The notes: generated from the letters alone by a model not told the origin. Shown: positions 10,801-18,974, counted from the stretch's first letter. The stretch is 18,974 nt of DNA from Ochromonadaceae sp. CCMP2298 (GCA_026770595.1 MU633946.1:1-18974), one strand, 5' to 3'. Numbers and translations are program-made.

Positions 10801-13800
10801 GAGGAGGGGGGGTCTGAGATCGACTACGGCCTGCTGCGGGTGGGGGACTACGCCGTGCAGCGCATGAAGATGGGCAACAAGGGCAAGTACCAGATCGGCT
10901 ATGCCTTCAAGCTTACCACCCCCTTAGCCGAGAGGGTGCTGAAGATCGAGCCCATGGAGGGTCTGATCGAACCAGGCACCTCTCTGGTCGAGATCACAGT
11001 CACTTTCTGCTCCAAGGAGGGGGAGACGTTGCTCAAGAACAACAAAGACATCACGGTGCAGATCCTGGAGCCCTCCACCGGAGAGGTGGTGGAGTCCTTC
11101 CCGCTGTTCATTTCTGCCCAGACGAAGTACTCCAAGTTCAGACTGCAGCCCAGCAAGGGCATCTCCTTCGGGGCAGTAAGGTTCGACGCCGAGGCCAAGA
11201 CGAAGCGAGTGGAGCTGCGCAACGAGGGCGCCTTCGAATTGACCTATGTGATCTGCGCGGCCTCTGCGGAGGTGGAGGAGCTGGACTCGCTGGATGCACC
11301 CGCATTTGCTGTCTACGCGCAAGCCACGCCGGCTGCCCTGAGGACGCACGAGCTGGGGGAGAGCTATATCACACGCTGTGGCGGGGGCGGTATGGCGTCG
11401 GAGAAGGGGAAGAAGGCACCCCCCCCTAAGGCGAAGGGCAAGGAGACGGTGGTGGTTACGTCTACACTTAATCCGCTTGTGGTGGATCCGGACGAGCTGG
11501 CGCCCGCTGCTGTGCCTGAGGACCCCTTGGTTGTGGGGGCATTCACCATCACTCCCAGGGTGGGGTCTGTGCTGCCTGGGCAGTCCGTAGGCATCGACAT
11601 GCGCTTCGATCCCAGTGGCTGCGACACGGTCAAGGAGCGCGTACGACTGTGTCTGTCCGGGTCCGACCCCAAGGACGCTCTGACCACCATAGTACGTACT
11701 TTCGAGGTCACGGGCGAGTCCTGCGTGCCCGGCATCGTGACAGAGGACGTGTACAGCATATTCGAGGAGCAGGAGATAGTAGCCTCTCTGGCAGATTCGA
11801 CCGGCGACTCTATTGGGAAGTTAGAGAAGTTGGCAGTGGGCAAGGTGGTTTTCGCAGAGATCGAGCGCATGCTGGCCTTCGGTCCTGTCAGCTGCGGATC
11901 CTCTGGGCGCGGCGTGGTGGAGAGGGTTAAGATCTCGAATCCCACGAAGATCGACATACGGGTCAAGTTTGACGTGCTCACGCCCGAGCAGGCAGCGGAG
12001 AAGAGCGGCGGGGCGGCAGTGGTGAAGGGTAAGGAGAAGGAGAAGGCGCCTGCGAAGGGCAAGGAGGTGGTGGTGGAGGTGGTGGCGCCTGTGTTCACAG
12101 TGGTGCCGCAGCGCTGGGACATCCCCCCGCACGAGCACCGATTCGTGAATGTCTACTTCTCTCCCAGTGAGATAAAGGCATACAGAGCGGTGTTCTATGC
12201 GCAGATAGACGACGAGGGGGTGACCTCTAGTGCAGTTTCGAAGTCCCCCAACAGCGGCAAGATCCTGACTTTCGAGCTGGGGGGCTCAGGCACCCTCCCC
12301 TGCATCGCCTTCGAGCAGCCGAGTGAGTTCACGACATCAGGAGATCTGAAGATTAGCTTCAACCGGGTGCTTGTTAACCGGACCAGCCGTCGCAGACTGG
12401 TGATCCGCAACGACGGGGTGATGCCCTCTACCTGTCTGTTCGACATGGTGGGGGATGCGGGCTTCCTCTTCCCCGCCAAGGGGTCCTCGCTCACAGTAAA
12501 CCCCGGAGCCAAAGAGACCCTGTGGGTGACCTTCGCGCCCAAGGAGGCTGCGGAGGGTGAGCGCACCGCGACAGTGAAGGTGTCAGTACTGAATAATATG
12601 TTCGACCACTATAGCATACAGATGACCGCCCAGCCCTACTCCTGTGACGCGCTTATAGACACGGTTTTAGAGGAGGGCGAGGAGAAGGCCGAGGAGGGAG
12701 AGGAGGAGGGTCAGGATCTCGTCACCTTTGAAGACATCAACCTCGCATCCAGCGGCACCACCGCCCACCGCGTAATGCTTCGCTCCAAGTGCGACCACAT
12801 GCTGAAGTTCAACCTCACGGCGGAACTGCCTCCCGGTCTAGGTCTGACCTTCGCCCCCTCTGTGGGGCATCTAGCCCCCCGTAGCAGTCGGGAGGTGGTG
12901 CTAACCCTCTCCGCGGAGGGGCCGGTGAAGCTGGACAGAGCGCCCGCTCAGTGCACGTTGCAGCGCATCACGTACACGGAATCAGGGGATGTGGAGGGGG
13001 ATGTGGAGGCTCTAGCAGCCCAGCAGTCAGACAGGGCCCTGAGGGGTGCGTGGGACGACACCATGAAGTCGGTGCGTCCCGCCACGCAGGCAGATCTGGA
13101 TGCCATAGGGGCGGCGGAGACTGCACTGAGGGAGTACGCAGCTGCTGCGGAGGCGGAGAAGGCCAAGGGCAAGAAGGGCAAGGCAATGGGGCCCCCGCCC
13201 CCCAAGTGCATGCTGGAGTTGTGTCCTGCCGAGGAGGGGGAGGAGGGGGGGAGCGTGTTTGAGATCGTACCCGAGCCCACCTGCGAAAGTACCCCCGACC
13301 CCCCGCAGCAACTGACTCTCAGCTGCTCGGGTGTGGCGGACTTCGCCAAGTATGCATGCCAAGGAGACGGGGAGAACATCACCTTCTCGCCCACCTTCCT
13401 GTTCCAGGGGGCGGTGCACCGCTTCGAGCTGGAGAACGAGTCCGACATAAAGCTGCCCGTGCAGTGGACCTTCGAAAACCTCAAGCGCGGCCGGGGGGGC
13501 ACTCGACAGGGCTCAAGAGCGGGCACTGCGCCCGCCGCCATCCCCTGCCCCTTCTCGATCGACCCCGAGGACTGCTCCGTAAACCCACACGCTAAGAGTG
13601 GGTTTAATCTGAAGTTCCAGCCGCTGGAGGTGGACGATTTTATGTACCTGCTGAGGGGCACTACCTTGTCTGGAAAAGAGGAGGAGGGGACACAGGGGGC
13701 ACAGGGGGCACAGGGGGGGTCTATTCGCATGGTGATTAGGGGCGAGGCGAAGCGCCCCGTGTGCCACTTCGACCTGGTGGAAACCTACGACTACATGTCC

Positions 13801-16800
13801 AGACGCCCCCCCAACATGAAGAACGAGGCCGGCCTCAACTCGCCCATCGAAGAAACCGACATAAAGGTTATCGAATTGGAGTCGATCGGCCTGCGCACGC
13901 GCAACACCTTCCGCTTCCACGCCACCAACCCCACCTCGGAGAACTACGAGTTCCTGTGGGAGATCGCGGGCGAGGCCAATCCGGCCTGGCGCTGTGTGCA
14001 GGGGGCGGGCATGATGTTCGCAGGCAAGAGGGTGGAGGTGGTCTTCGAGTACCTCCCAGAGGAGACCTCTGTAGCCGAGTCGTTCTTTAAATTCCGCATC
14101 CCCAGTATGGGTTTAAAGCAGGTGTTCCTCTTCACGGGGAAGGTGAAGGAGCCCAAGGTGCTGTTCTCCAGCTCCAAGATCGACTTCCACTCCGTGATGC
14201 TGGGGGGGGAGGGCTCGTCAGGTGCGTGCCCGTATTTGTGTTCGTATTGTTCGTATTTGTATTCTTGTTCGTACTCTTACCACCCCCACCACTCCCACCA
14301 CTCCCCCACTACCCCACTCCCCCCCCCACACAGAGACCATCTACCTGGAGAACACAGAGCACCTGCCCTTCCAATTCGCAGTCGACAAGTACTCCCTCAT
14401 GCAGCTGGAGGGCCCCTCAGGCGCTGTGCTGGATATCGTACCAAAACAGGGGACCGTCCCGCCCCACGGCAAGATCGCGATAACTCTCTTCTTCCACCCC
14501 CAGGAAGAGGTGGTGTACAACTTCAACATCGTGTGCATCGTGAAGCGCAAGCCCCTGAAGCTCTCGCTGAACATCAAGGGCGAGGGGTACGCCGTACATC
14601 CCTTTATACAACTAGAGGCAGAGGAGCCTGAGGGGGGGGCAGGGGCAGGGGGGGTGGGCAGCGCCTCCGTCAGCCGCTATCTCACCCTGCGCCCCTCGCC
14701 TGCAGTCAACTACGCAGACTTCGGAGCAGTACAGGTGGGTCTTTTTACCCCCTCCCCATAGCATAAATGTCTTTTTATACCCCCACCCCCATAGCATATA
14801 TGTCTTTTAACCCCCCCCTCCCCATAGCATACATGTCTTTATATCTAACCCTCCTCACCTAAACTTGTCTTTTTATCGATCGACCTCAACCTTACCTCAT
14901 CTACCACCCTCATCACAGGTGCTGGACACGATCACGAAGACGCTCACTGTAGCCAACAACGGCAAGTTCAACTTCGACTACTCCTGGGACATCGACACCC
15001 TGTCCTCCATGATGACTCTATCGGGGGGCAAGATGGGGGGCACCCTGCTGAAGGCCGACGAACTCAACTACAAAATAACGTTCGCGCCCAACCGGGAGGC
15101 CGCCCTTGACGGCATGCTGACCTTCACCGTAGCTGGCAAGTATGTGTACAACATCCTGCCTAGGGGGAGTGGGGTCAAGCCCGCGCTGAGGTTCTCATTC
15201 ATGCACTTCGACTTCGGCCCCTGCTTCGTCACATCGCCTGGGGGCTCTACGGTAGTGGAGGAGCAGGTGCTGCAGATCGTGAACCACGACCCCCACTCCA
15301 ATATCTCCATAGAGTGCACATTCCAGAAGACACGCGCGCTGTGGGCTGACTGTCCGCCCACGGTCATTGCGCCCGGAGCGACGCTGGAGGTGCCTGTGCG
15401 CTTCGCCCCGAGGGAGGTGAAGGACTACGCCTTCGTGGTGCCCTTTGTGGTCAACGGGGCCACCAAGGTGCCCGTCAGTATCATCGGCAGTGGCATCAAC
15501 GCCCGCCTTGAGCTGGTAAACGGCGCCCAAAGACGCACAAACTTCGGATTAGTGAATGTGGGGCAGGAGGCGGTGCGGCAGGTGTCTGTGGTGAACAGGT
15601 CCAAGAGGGCTTTGCCTGTGCAGCTGCTGGAGCAGGGGGAGTACGGGGCGGGCGCGCTGCAGGACCGGTGCGTGTCCTTCGGGCCCGCCGAGGTGCTGAT
15701 TCTGCCCAGAGAGACTGTCACCCTCACGCTGAAGTTCTCGCCCAATAAGCGCATATCCCAGTACACAGAGGACTTGTTGGTGCGCTACGCGGGTCTGACC
15801 AAGAAGCTGCTGAGTGTGTCAGGCAAGGCGCAGGGGGCAGAGATCGCACTAGATAGCGACAGTCTGCCCTTCGGGATGGTAGTGCTGGAGAGCCAGAAGA
15901 TCAAGAAACTGGCCCTGGAGAACACCGGTGACCTCACCATCACCTACCAGTGGACAGAGGCGACCTTCGGCAAGCACTTCGCCATAACTCCTCTGTCCGG
16001 TAAGATCCTACCCGGATCAGAGGCCACCTTCGATGTGGTCTTCAAGCCCCTGTTCGCGGACGAGGACATCCGGCAGGACAACATAACCTGCCTGATCCCC
16101 GGCATGGACAGCCTCAAACTCACCTGCACGGGTGGCTGCATCCCCCCGCCCACCGAGAACGTGCAGCTTTTGGAGTTCAGTAGTCTGGCACGCAAGGCCC
16201 AAGAAAAGACCGTCTCCATTGCCAACCCCTCAGACAAGGACTGGTACCTCTCCCCCTCCCTGCAGGGCGCGGACTGGAAGATTCCGCATGAGTTCAGAGT
16301 GCCCGCCAAGAGCACCGCGGCGATGCCGGTTACTTACTATCCGCTTACTATGTCGAACAAGCCCAGACCCAAGCCAGCCCCAGCCCCAGCCCCCGCCCCC
16401 GCCCCCGCAGCGGTGAAAGGCAAGGGCAAAGCCGCCCCCGCCCCCGCCCCGGTCCCGGTGGAGGCAGAGGTGGAGGTGGATGAGGACCCTGCGCACAAGG
16501 GACAGCTGTTCATCGCACTGCCTGACGGCTCCGCGCAGCTGTACACTCTACGCGGCACAGCGGGCCCGCCGGAGTGCTCCGGCACAGTAAAGGTGGACAC
16601 TGCGGCTAAAAAGGCTGCCACTGTGGTGCTCTCAGTCAGAAACTGGCTGCCCGAGACGCAGCGGCTCAACGTGGTGGTGGACCTGACAGACATGCCCACA
16701 CCGGCGAGCTTCGTGGTCGCCGCAGACGCTACGGAGATCGGCCCCAATGGCACGAAGGAGTTCCCGCTGCGCTTCATCTCCCACACAGACGGGCTCACCA

Positions 16801-17810
16801 AGGGCACCGTGACGTTTACCAACCCCGTTACTTTGGAGTATGCGTTCTTCGAGTTGCAGGCCACCACTGGGATGCCGGAGGTGCTGGAGACCATCACCAT
16901 CGAGTCGCCTGTGCGCCAAACGGCCCGCCACATCATCACAGTTGAGAACCCCCTAAGCGCTGATGTGGCAGTGCAGATGGGTTCCATAGCGAAGCCTGAC
17001 TGGTGGGCGTGCGACAGCGAGTACATCCGAGTGAACGAGCTGACCCCCCTATCTGGCAAGAGCGAGGGCACCTTCGAGGTGGAGTACAGACCCCTCAAGC
17101 CCACCCTGCAGCCCACCGAGCACCTGCTGACCATTATGACCAGAGAGCTGGGCACGTGCAAGTACAAGCTCATCGTGAGGGCCAGCCCGCCCCTGCTAAG
17201 ACAGGTGCTGCGGTTCGACGCTCCGCTGGGCTCTATGCAGTCCGAGTCCTTCCTGTTCCACGCGTACAACGCCTCCCCCGCCTCCTACGCCTGCTCCGTG
17301 CAGAAGCCGGCCTACTTCGCAGTGCAGGCGGCACTGCCCGTAGCGGCTGTGGGGGACTGGGGGGGGCAGGGGGAGCGCCTCAATGTGGTGTTCGAGCCCA
17401 CTGCTATAGGAGAAACGCGTGATGTGCTCACTGTGACCTCGCCAGAGGGGGGGGAGTACCTGTGCGAATTGGTGGGCACCTGCTCGGCACCTATGCCCCA
17501 GGGACCCTACAAGGTGGTGCAGGGGGCTGGGGTGGACATCCCCTACCGGAACTGCTTCCCCTCCACTGCCACCTGGGCATTCTCGCTGGACAACGCGGCC
17601 TTCAGGGTCACCACTGCGCCAGCCAGCGTGGCCGCCAAGACGCAGTCAGTGTGCAGCGTGGTCTTCGAGCCCAAAGAGGAGACACTGGGCGTGGTGGCGG
17701 CCAAGCTATTCATCACCTGCACATCCATTCCCAACATACCCCCCTGGATCTTCTACCTGCGGGGGCAGGCGGCGCCGGAGGGCGCGGCGCCGGCGGGTAA
17801 AAAGAAGTAA
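1857..17810 (+). CDS. HYDIN: HYDIN, giant central-pair (C2b) ciliary protein, 5 exons, 5,057 aa
   Basis: Structural protein of the C2 central-pair microtubule projection in motile cilia, required for normal beating; loss in mammals causes hydrocephalus and ciliary dyskinesia. Exons are 1857-2177, 2492-5287, 5458-14221, 14334-14734 and 14919-17810, all with GT-AG joins and continuous frame. The 5,057 residues are close to the roughly 5,100 of human HYDIN. The chain is an array of about 30 ASH/MSP-like Ig-fold repeats, each recognisable by phrases such as IDFGTV, LDLGRVLIG or ISFGAV, followed by an IEPxxGxLxPG-type turn. An adenylate-kinase-like domain interrupts the array at about 1885-2185. 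HYDIN-specific order is preserved after it: VVGTHQRFSVHCKG, then YSFGPLALF, then VWALPTEVREY. The ATG at 1857 has G at -3; an in-frame GTG at 1779 is not a credible start. The C-terminus ends in AGKKK. Compared with the dozens of exons in vertebrates this gene is nearly intronless. Confidence 0.95.
2178..2491 (+). other. HYDIN intron 1 (314 bp)
   Basis: The donor is GACTCG|GTAAGT and the acceptor CACACACAG|GTCAAC, phase 0. The join links YFRNKDS to VNRRIKIMKP within the first ASH-like repeat. The left third contains degenerate GATAG-type repeats (around 2210-2252) and the right end is a pyrimidine tract followed by (CA)9. The unspliced frame meets a stop at 2223-2225. Confidence 0.92.
2473..2490 (+). 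repeat. (CA)9 microsatellite abutting a splice acceptor
   Basis: Nine uninterrupted CA units end exactly where the acceptor AG of HYDIN intron 1 (2490-2491) begins, so the acceptor's CAG uses the last CA of the repeat. The polypyrimidine tract lies further upstream (about 2445-2472). Confidence 0.9.
2492..5287 (+). other. HYDIN: HYDIN exon 2: N-terminal ASH repeats and coiled-coil insert (residues 108-1039)
   Basis: Repeat starts are marked by NEIDFGAF (near residue 190), VLDIGDVFI (503), SIDFGTVSF (606), RELDFGDCF (715), EMRWGNIEC (823) and VDILDLGVQ (928). The third repeat is split by a charged insertion at about 324-356 (SSEDEEAAERARLQQELNRM and onward), which looks like a coiled coil; to my recollection vertebrate HYDIN has a comparable Glu-rich insertion there. 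A Gly-rich loop with GEGEGMGTGVGVGGG lies near residue 390. The last repeat contains a basic insertion with many Lys and Arg around 960-985. Confidence 0.85.
5288..5457 (+). other. HYDIN intron 2 (170 bp)
   Basis: The donor is AGCAAG|GTAAGG and the acceptor is a run of 12 C (5444-5455) followed by AG|GTGGGC, phase 0. The join gives VLESK-VGKDRYMKQI, continuing one ASH-like repeat. Most of the intron is a C/T-rich tract (about 5346-5455). The unspliced frame stops at 5321-5323. Confidence 0.92.
7990..8900 (+). other. HYDIN: HYDIN adenylate-kinase-like domain (residues about 1885-2185)
   Basis: Non-Ig region between ASH repeats that corresponds in position and pattern to the adenylate-kinase-like domain known in HYDIN proteins. 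It opens with FVVFGPPLSGVSSHAHSLAR, a P-loop strand-loop-helix at residues 1886-1905. A Walker-B-like strand HGLIFDG has its Asp at residue 2026, and long charged helices run to IWTPADG. The canonical P-loop GxxxxGK(S/T) reads GPPLSGVS here, so the phosphate-binding Lys is Val1896. Nucleotide phosphotransfer is therefore unlikely, and the domain is probably a structural remnant. Confidence 0.8.
8905..9345 (+). repeat. HYDIN: Low-complexity Glu/Ala/Val/Pro linker in HYDIN (residues about 2189-2336)
   Basis: Compositionally biased coding DNA dominated by GAG, GCG and GTG codons. It encodes acidic and alanine-rich stretches with GEGEAKEGAEAPVEPAPD and a Pro/Asp/Thr segment. A short ordered island, RVVYYAQYAAQVLPALESLK, sits in the middle at about residues 2243-2262. 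The linker separates the kinase-like domain from the next ASH repeat. The frame remains open throughout, so this is coding, not an intron. Confidence 0.8.
11380..11510 (+). repeat. HYDIN: Lys/Gly-rich linker in HYDIN (residues about 3014-3057)
   Basis: A basic low-complexity insertion, GKKAPPPKAKGKE, lies inside an ASH-like repeat and is bounded by ordinary hydrophobic beta-strand sequence. The same style of insertion recurs near residues 2095, 2435, 3228, 3604 and 4577. Confidence 0.75.
14222..14333 (+). other. HYDIN intron 3 (112 bp)
   Basis: The donor is TCGTCAG|GTGCGTG and the acceptor CCCCACACAG|AGACC; the split codon G+AG gives Glu3961. The join converts an out-of-frame tail into ETIYLENTEHLPFQF, a typical ASH-repeat strand. 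The left part has diverged TTCGTATTTGT repeats (about 14228-14275), the right part C/A-rich CCACCACTCCC repeats. Unlike the other introns it has no in-frame stop; unspliced reading continues to 14631. Confidence 0.88.
14735..14918 (+). other. HYDIN intron 4 (184 bp)
   Basis: The donor is TACAG|GTGGGT and the acceptor CATCACAG|GTGCTG, phase 0. The join gives YADFGAVQ-VLDTITKTLTV, rebuilding the start of an ASH repeat (DFG motif plus first strand). The unspliced frame stops at 14759-14761. Most of the intron is a tandem repeat array, annotated separately. Confidence 0.92.
14741..14868 (+). repeat. Four-copy ~32-bp tandem repeat inside HYDIN intron 4
   Basis: Units at 14741-14770, 14771-14803, 14804-14836 and 14837-14868 each begin CTTT(T) and end in TTGT or ATGT. 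The first three share CCCCATAGCATA followed by ATGT, and copy 4 is the most diverged. A partial fifth start, CTTTTTATCG, follows. The array fills about 70 percent of the intron. Confidence 0.85.
14919..17810 (+). other. HYDIN: HYDIN exon 5: C-terminal ASH repeats (residues 4095-5057)
   Basis: Repeat starts are visible at MHFDFGPCF (near residue 4186), RTNFGLVNV (4300), LPFGMVVLE (4410), LLEFSSLA (4511), VKVDTAAKK (4650), TITIESPV (4752), LRFDAPLG (4858) and the terminal VDIPYRNCF (4966). A Pro/Ala and Lys/Gly linker splits the repeat near 4570-4610. The final segment AAPEGAAPAGKKK is a short flexible basic tail before TAA at 17808-17810. Confidence 0.85.
16360..16490 (+). repeat. HYDIN: Pro-Ala / Lys-Gly linker in HYDIN (residues about 4575-4618)
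   Basis: Codons for alternating Pro and Ala (KPAPAPAPAPAPA) are followed by KGKGK, a second PAPAP run and an acidic EAEVEVDED stretch. The DNA is a CCAGCC/CCCGCC microsatellite-like tract likely to vary in length between strains. It lies between two ASH repeats and probably forms an extended spacer. Confidence 0.8.
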
Positions 17811-17868
17811 ACCTGAATGCGGGAATACGCATAGATATAAACCTACACCTACACTACACCTCATACAT

Positions 17869-17874
17869 AATAAA
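17869..17874 (+). promoter_or_regulatory. Candidate HYDIN poly(A) signal 1
   Basis: AATAAA, 58 bases after the HYDIN stop codon, in an AT-rich 3' flank. The distance and context suit a cleavage/polyadenylation hexamer. Confidence 0.55.
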
Positions 17875-17898
17875 CCTTAGGAACCTAGCGACCGTAGC

Positions 17899-17904
17899 AA
17901 TAAA
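17899..17904 (+). promoter_or_regulatory. Candidate HYDIN poly(A) signal 2
   Basis: A second AATAAA (within GCAATAAAACC), 25 bases after the first. Either or both could serve the HYDIN transcript. Confidence 0.5.
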
Positions 17905-18151
17905 ACCCATGTACGCAGACCCAATTGTGTCGCATCTGATGATCGAGATTTCTTCATCGTAACTACATAACAATACAAACAAAGTAGCGAATCTACTTAT
18001 ATTCCGGATATTCAATAAGCGAGGACAAGAAGTAGCCTATGCTGGTACCAGATCTTGGCTGTTTTTATGATTCGGGGTGGGTTAAATAAAAATTACATTT
18101 CCAAGGTTCGAAAATCAAGAAGGTGGGTCACGGGAAAATAAGAGTAACGTG

Positions 18152-18249
18152 CGGGCAGAAAAGAGCTCTTTTCTACCCCCGGGCAGAAAAGGATTTGGGT
18201 TTTTTAGAAAAATGCTGTCCCTCAATTGGGAATTGGGATAAAAACCCAA
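18152..18249. repeat. Palindrome, direct repeat and inverted repeat cluster
   Basis: 18157-18174 is a perfect 18-base palindrome, AGAAAAGAGCTCTTTTCT. The 12-mer CGGGCAGAAAAG occurs at 18152-18163 and again at 18180-18191, so one copy overlaps the palindrome. Just downstream, TTGGGTTTTT (18195-18204) is matched by its complement AAAAACCCAA (18240-18249), a possible 10-bp stem with a 35-base loop. No adjacent gene or transposon ends are visible. Confidence 0.7.
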
Positions 18250-18592
18250 TAAATAGTACCCTCCCTCCCCCCCCCTCCCAACAAAAACCGTCTGGCTTTG
18301 GCTGGCCGCAGCTGTTTGAGACGACGTGAGCAGGTTTGAAGACGTCGTGGGGACAGACTCCAGAGACTTCTCCTCTATTTGACGGAAGCCTTCACTGTCG
18401 GAGGTCCGTGTTCAGCTCACGGGCGAACGAGGCGCGCTTGATCCCCAGCCGCGTGATTATCCGCGCGTGGAGAGCTGCGTACTCTGGATATCCCCAGCCC
18501 AGCGGGACCTTCCCAACTTCGACCGAAGGGTCACAGAATAACTGTGCCGCAGGATCGCTGGATAACAGGACTGGATAACAGAACCAGATACA

Positions 18593-18974
18593 ATGCGCAG
18601 AACGCTCCGACGCACGCCGCAGCAGCAGTTCGGGCTCACGCTGGGGCGGGGCGACCCCTCCTCCCGGCTGACCGTGGCCTCCGTCGTGCAATACTCCCTG
18701 GCCCACCTGGCAGGTATATGTAAGGGCCACGTGGTGCAGAGCATGAACGGAATTCTGGAGAGCCAGATCCCCCTGTACCGCGCAGAGGAGATGATCCAGC
18801 AGCACACCACGCTGGACATACTCTTCGACGACACTGGCACCTCCTCTTCTGCGGAACAATCACAATCACATTCACAGGCACAGCAGCAGGCACAGCAGCA
18901 GGCACAGCAGCAGGCACAGGCAAATATGCAGGCACACGCACAGGCACATGCACAGCAGTTTCAAGCTCAGATGC
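18593..18974 (+). CDS. PDZ-domain protein with Gln/Ala-rich tail (partial, runs off the window)
   Basis: Open frame from ATG at 18593 to the window edge, 127 codons without a stop; an in-frame TAA at 18563-18565 limits upstream extension without splicing. Residues about 12-78 fit a PDZ fold: QQFGLTLGRGD as the carboxylate-binding loop, LTVASVVQYSLAHLAG as the strand and turn before the core glycine, KGHVVQSMNG for the usual GDxIxxVNG, and YRAEEMIQQH-TTLDILFDD as the second helix and last strand. PDZ domains bind C-terminal peptides and serve as scaffolds or protease modules. After a Ser-rich spacer the chain becomes Gln/Ala/His-rich. The family and the rest of the gene are unknown. The start could be wrong if an upstream exon exists. 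Confidence 0.6.
   Translation, partial: MRRTLRRTPQQQFGLTLGRGDPSSRLTVASVVQYSLAHLAGICKGHVVQSMNGILESQIPLYRAEEMIQQHTTLDILFDDTGTSSSAEQSQSHSQAQQQAQQQAQQQAQANMQAHAQAHAQQFQAQM
18875..18922 (+). repeat. 12-bp coding minisatellite (CAGGCACAGCAG)
   Basis: Three perfect copies at 18875-18886, 18887-18898 and 18899-18910, followed by a partial fourth. In the PDZ-gene frame they encode repeated Gln-Ala-Gln-Gln. Degenerate GCACAG and GCACAC units continue towards the window end. The intact frame through the array supports it being coding and expanding in in-frame units. Confidence 0.85.

Larger units (their letters stand above)
17811..18592. other. Intergenic region between HYDIN and the PDZ gene
   Basis: 782 bases without a supported gene. 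The left part is the HYDIN 3' UTR with two AATAAA hexamers. The centre (about 17940-18110) is AT-rich with no pattern I recognise. At 18152-18249 there is a cluster of inverted and direct repeats. A C-rich tract lies at about 18262-18279. From 18280 on it becomes GC-richer, probably the promoter and 5' UTR of the downstream gene. Open frames at 18123-18329 and 18336-18578 start at GTG and TTG and resemble no family. Confidence 0.6.

Noticed and set aside
11364-13730. Long minus-strand open frames (250-260 codons) opposite HYDIN exon 3
   Set aside because: They are Ser/Ala/Thr-rich shadows caused by GC-rich codon use on the coding strand, without domain signals, while the plus strand reads through as ASH repeats.
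18123-18578. Two short plus-strand open frames between HYDIN and the PDZ gene
   Set aside because: They begin at GTG and TTG, have no family resemblance, and one crosses the repeat cluster. Part may be 5' UTR of the PDZ gene.
18714-18724. Donor-like GTATATGTAAG inside the PDZ coding frame
   Set aside because: Reading straight through keeps the PDZ pattern LAG..KGHVVQSMNG intact, and no matching acceptor restores it better.
1-18974. CRISPR array, prokaryotic operon, transposon or viral insertion
   Set aside because: No regularly spaced palindromic repeats, no transposase or reverse-transcriptase motifs and no terminal repeats were seen. Introns and gene content are eukaryotic throughout.

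Overview
The window is nuclear DNA from a flagellated eukaryote, most likely a GC-rich unicellular alga or other protist. Evidence for this is short GT-AG introns, AATAAA-type poly(A) hexamers, Kozak-like starts with a purine at -3, and a gene for a central-pair protein of motile cilia. I cannot fix the lineage from this sequence. There is no operon structure, CRISPR array, recognisable transposon, tRNA or rRNA.

Layout: positions 1-334 are non-coding and lie downstream of a minus-strand gene. They hold a G-run minisatellite, a short AT-rich tandem duplication and a candidate poly(A) hexamer. Positions 335-1381 (minus, three exons) encode a 270-residue PIN-domain ribosome-biogenesis factor, UTP23. 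Positions 1382-1856 are a 475-bp divergent promoter region. Positions 1857-17810 (plus, five exons) encode a complete 5,057-residue HYDIN, the giant ASH-domain protein of the axonemal central pair; exon 3 alone is 8,764 bp. Positions 17811-18592 are non-coding, with two AATAAA hexamers and a small inverted/direct-repeat cluster. From 18593 to the window end runs the 5' part of a plus-strand gene for a PDZ-domain protein with a Gln/Ala-rich tail.

The three genes do not form one pathway: UTP23 acts in the nucleolus on pre-rRNA, HYDIN in the cilium, and the PDZ protein is unassigned. The only visible link is the divergent HYDIN/UTP23 promoter. I see no convincing new multi-gene system. The most notable points are a HYDIN adenylate-kinase-like domain without its Walker A lysine, a UTP23 without the family's zinc-finger ligands but with four acidic PIN positions, repeated Lys-Gly-Lys/Ala-Pro linkers between HYDIN repeats, and a repeat array filling most of a HYDIN intron. 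Exon joins were derived by hand from reading frame, splice consensus and family similarity; no transcript evidence was available.
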